Source of the DNA: an uncultured Verrucomicrobia subdivision 3 bacterium
Lineage (GTDB): Bacteria > Verrucomicrobiota > Verrucomicrobiia > Limisphaerales > UBA11358
Direction: 5' to 3'
Assembly: GCA_903878805.1 (NCBI GenBank)
Contig: CAIRJF010000035.1
Location: 1-64,000 of the forward strand
DNA length: 64,000 bases
Of the stretch, positions 62,680-64,000 are shown one piece after another. Made by a program: the position numbers and the translations under genes. Within the stretch, counting starts at the first letter, position 1. Every line of letters begins with the position of its first letter. The notes under the pieces were generated by a model, which was not told the DNA's origin, did no database searches, and worked only from the letters and a program-made list of their open reading frames with translations.

Positions 62680-64000
62680 ATGCAGTTAAAAATTAAAATT
62701 TTATTTTTGCTAGTCGCCAGCGCACTATTCAGCGGTGCGGCGTTCGCGGCCTCGTTCACCGCGTCGCTTGACCGCGACAGCATCGCGGTTGGAGAAAGCG
62801 TGACGCTCTCACTTGCGTTTGAGGGCGCGCAGCCGCGCACGATTCCGATGCCGAGCGTGCCGGGATTACAGATTACGCAAGCTGGCACATCACAGTTCGT
62901 CAACGTGGTCAACGGCGCGATGACTGCGACCGTCACCGTCACTTTCAATGTGACCGCGACGCAGGCAGGCGAGTTCACCATTCCCGCGCTAACGGCGGAC
63001 GTGAGCGGTCAATCGCTCACCAGTTCGCCACTGAAATTGTCCGTGGCCGCCGCTGCTGCGCCGACGGCTGACGCGGTGAATTCCGGCAACGAAATCGCGT
63101 TCATGAAATTAATTTTTCCAAAACCGAGAATTTACGTTGGCGAAACAGCGGTGGCACGGCTCGAACTTTATTTGCGCGAAGACGTGCAGAACCTCGCGAA
63201 CTTTCAACTGACCAGTTCGCCCACGGAGGGTTTTAGCGCGGGCAAGCTGGTGGAATTGCAAAACCAACGTCGTCGCGTGCAGGTCGGCAACCGCGCCTAC
63301 ACCGTGATTCCGCTGGCGGTTCCGCTCACGGCGGTGCGCGCTGGCGACGTCGAACTGGGGCCGTTCACCGCCAACGCCGTCGTCGTTTTGCCCTCGGAAA
63401 ATCAGGGCGGAAATCCGTTTTTCCGGATGTTCAATCAGGGCGAACAGCGGCAGGTCACACTCGCCACGGAAAAAGTGGTCGTGCCTTCATTGCCCTTGCC
63501 AACCGCCGACCAACCCGCAAATTTTTCCGGCGCGGTAGGTGATTTCTCCATGACCGCGACCGCCGGGCCGACCACGCTTACCGTCGGCGACCCCATCACC
63601 ATGCGCGTGCAAATCGCCGGTCGCGGCGCGCTTGACGCGATCACGCTGCCGGTGCAGGACTCATGGCAAAATTTCAAAACGTATCCGCCCACCGCCAAGC
63701 TGGAGACCAGCGACCAGTTCGGTTTCCAAGGAACGAAAACCTTTGAGGAGATCGTCTCGCCGCTGAATTCTGACGTGCACGAGTTGCCGGCGTTTTCGTT
63801 TTCATTCTTCAATCCGGACGATGGAAAGTTTCACACGCTGACGCAGCCCGCGCTGCCGCTCACCATCAAAGCCGCTGGCGCGACGCCGCTGCCGACGCTG
63901 GCTGCGACCAAAACTTCTGCGCCTGAAAATCAACCGCCGCAGGACATTTTGCCTATCAAAGAAAATCTCGGCGCGCTTGAAAAATCCGCCACGCCATTGA
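62680..64000 (+). CDS. BatD-like secreted protein (cut by window end)
   Basis: The frame from ATG 62680 stays open to the window end (440 residues). A signal peptide (MQLKIKILFLLVASALFSGA, then AFAAS) precedes repeated beta domains: FTASLDRDSIAVGESVTLSL, FPKPRIYVGETAVARLEL and MTATAGPTTLTVGDPITMRV. These are features of BatD, the oxygen-tolerance protein encoded with BatA/B and MoxR ATPases. The rest of that operon would lie beyond the window. Confidence 0.82.
   Translation, partial: MQLKIKILFLLVASALFSGAAFAASFTASLDRDSIAVGESVTLSLAFEGAQPRTIPMPSVPGLQITQAGTSQFVNVVNGAMTATVTVTFNVTATQAGEFTIPALTADVSGQSLTSSPLKLSVAAAAAPTADAVNSGNEIAFMKLIFPKPRIYVGETAVARLELYLREDVQNLANFQLTSSPTEGFSAGKLVELQNQRRRVQVGNRAYTVIPLAVPLTAVRAGDVELGPFTANAVVVLPSENQGGNPFFRMFNQGEQRQVTLATEKVVVPSLPLPTADQPANFSGAVGDFSMTATAGPTTLTVGDPITMRVQIAGRGALDAITLPVQDSWQNFKTYPPTAKLETSDQFGFQGTKTFEEIVSPLNSDVHELPAFSFSFFNPDDGKFHTLTQPALPLTIKAAGATPLPTLAATKTSAPENQPPQDILPIKENLGALEKSATPL

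Noticed and set aside
1-64000. tRNA genes, prophage or integrase-type islands
   Set aside because: No TTCGANTC-like T-loops within plausible cloverleafs, no integrase or phage structural genes, and no attachment-site pairs were seen.

Overview
The window is about 64 kb of a high-GC bacterial chromosome with dense, mostly ordinary gene content. Several features point to Verrucomicrobiota, perhaps a Pedosphaera/Limisphaerales-like lineage: tandem G|FTLVE pseudopilins ending in a conserved Cys-rich tail, a TMTC-like membrane protein with TPRs, an ECF-type sigma factor carrying its own transmembrane and coiled-coil extension, secreted proteins with FN3-like domains, and many short palindromic intergenic elements. 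The lineage is an inference from protein style; no 16S rRNA or other marker gene is present.

Layout. 1-1314: three tandem pseudopilin genes (the first cut by the window edge) with two terminators. 1326-6544: TMTC/TPR membrane protein, a three-gene ABC exporter operon, hisB. 6558-11509: cvfB-rnr (minus) and a BrkB-family protein. 11582-19771: gatC-gatA, then a TetR-RND efflux cluster with a palindromic operator, then gatB. 19763-24753: a mosaic accessory zone holding a large inverted repeat, a duplicated sigma-gene start with an AT-rich small gene behind it, the sigma factor, a REP-associated tyrosine transposase (RAYT) with three REP elements, a 13 x 21-bp tandem-repeat gene and an FN3 protein. 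24817-34179: mpl, a DUF4230 protein, a sensor-kinase gene with an in-frame TGA, an aminopeptidase P, and an operon of ABC-exporter-like protein, Nudix and a frameshifted MFS gene. 34246-42964: a compact recC-recB-recD operon. 43011-46555: fba, a DegT aminotransferase, an unknown gene and proC. 46613-54862 (minus): a potassium operon. 54984-64000: a GHL10 glycosidase, rnpB, a di-haem peroxidase, rnc, a ROK kinase, ilvN-ilvC and the start of batD.

The most coherent system is the potassium locus. On the minus strand a TTGACA-containing promoter candidate is followed by a leader that matches the ydaO/yuaA c-di-AMP riboswitch. Then come two 27-codon membrane peptides (one is KdpF), kdpA, kdpB, kdpC, a new 37-aa membrane peptide, a KdpD protein lacking its histidine kinase, and a KimA-like APC permease. 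No kdpE is present. This suggests that c-di-AMP RNA sensing stands in for the KdpDE two-component system.

The second area of interest is 19.7-24.8 kb. A ~50-bp AT-rich/TGTTCGG...CGGCGGACATT element recurs five times there: before the sigma gene, before a truncated duplicate of that gene, before the 21-bp-repeat gene, and directly before two REP elements. Codon-wobble analysis of the 21-bp repeat shows that one of its three open frames behaves as a genuine coding frame.
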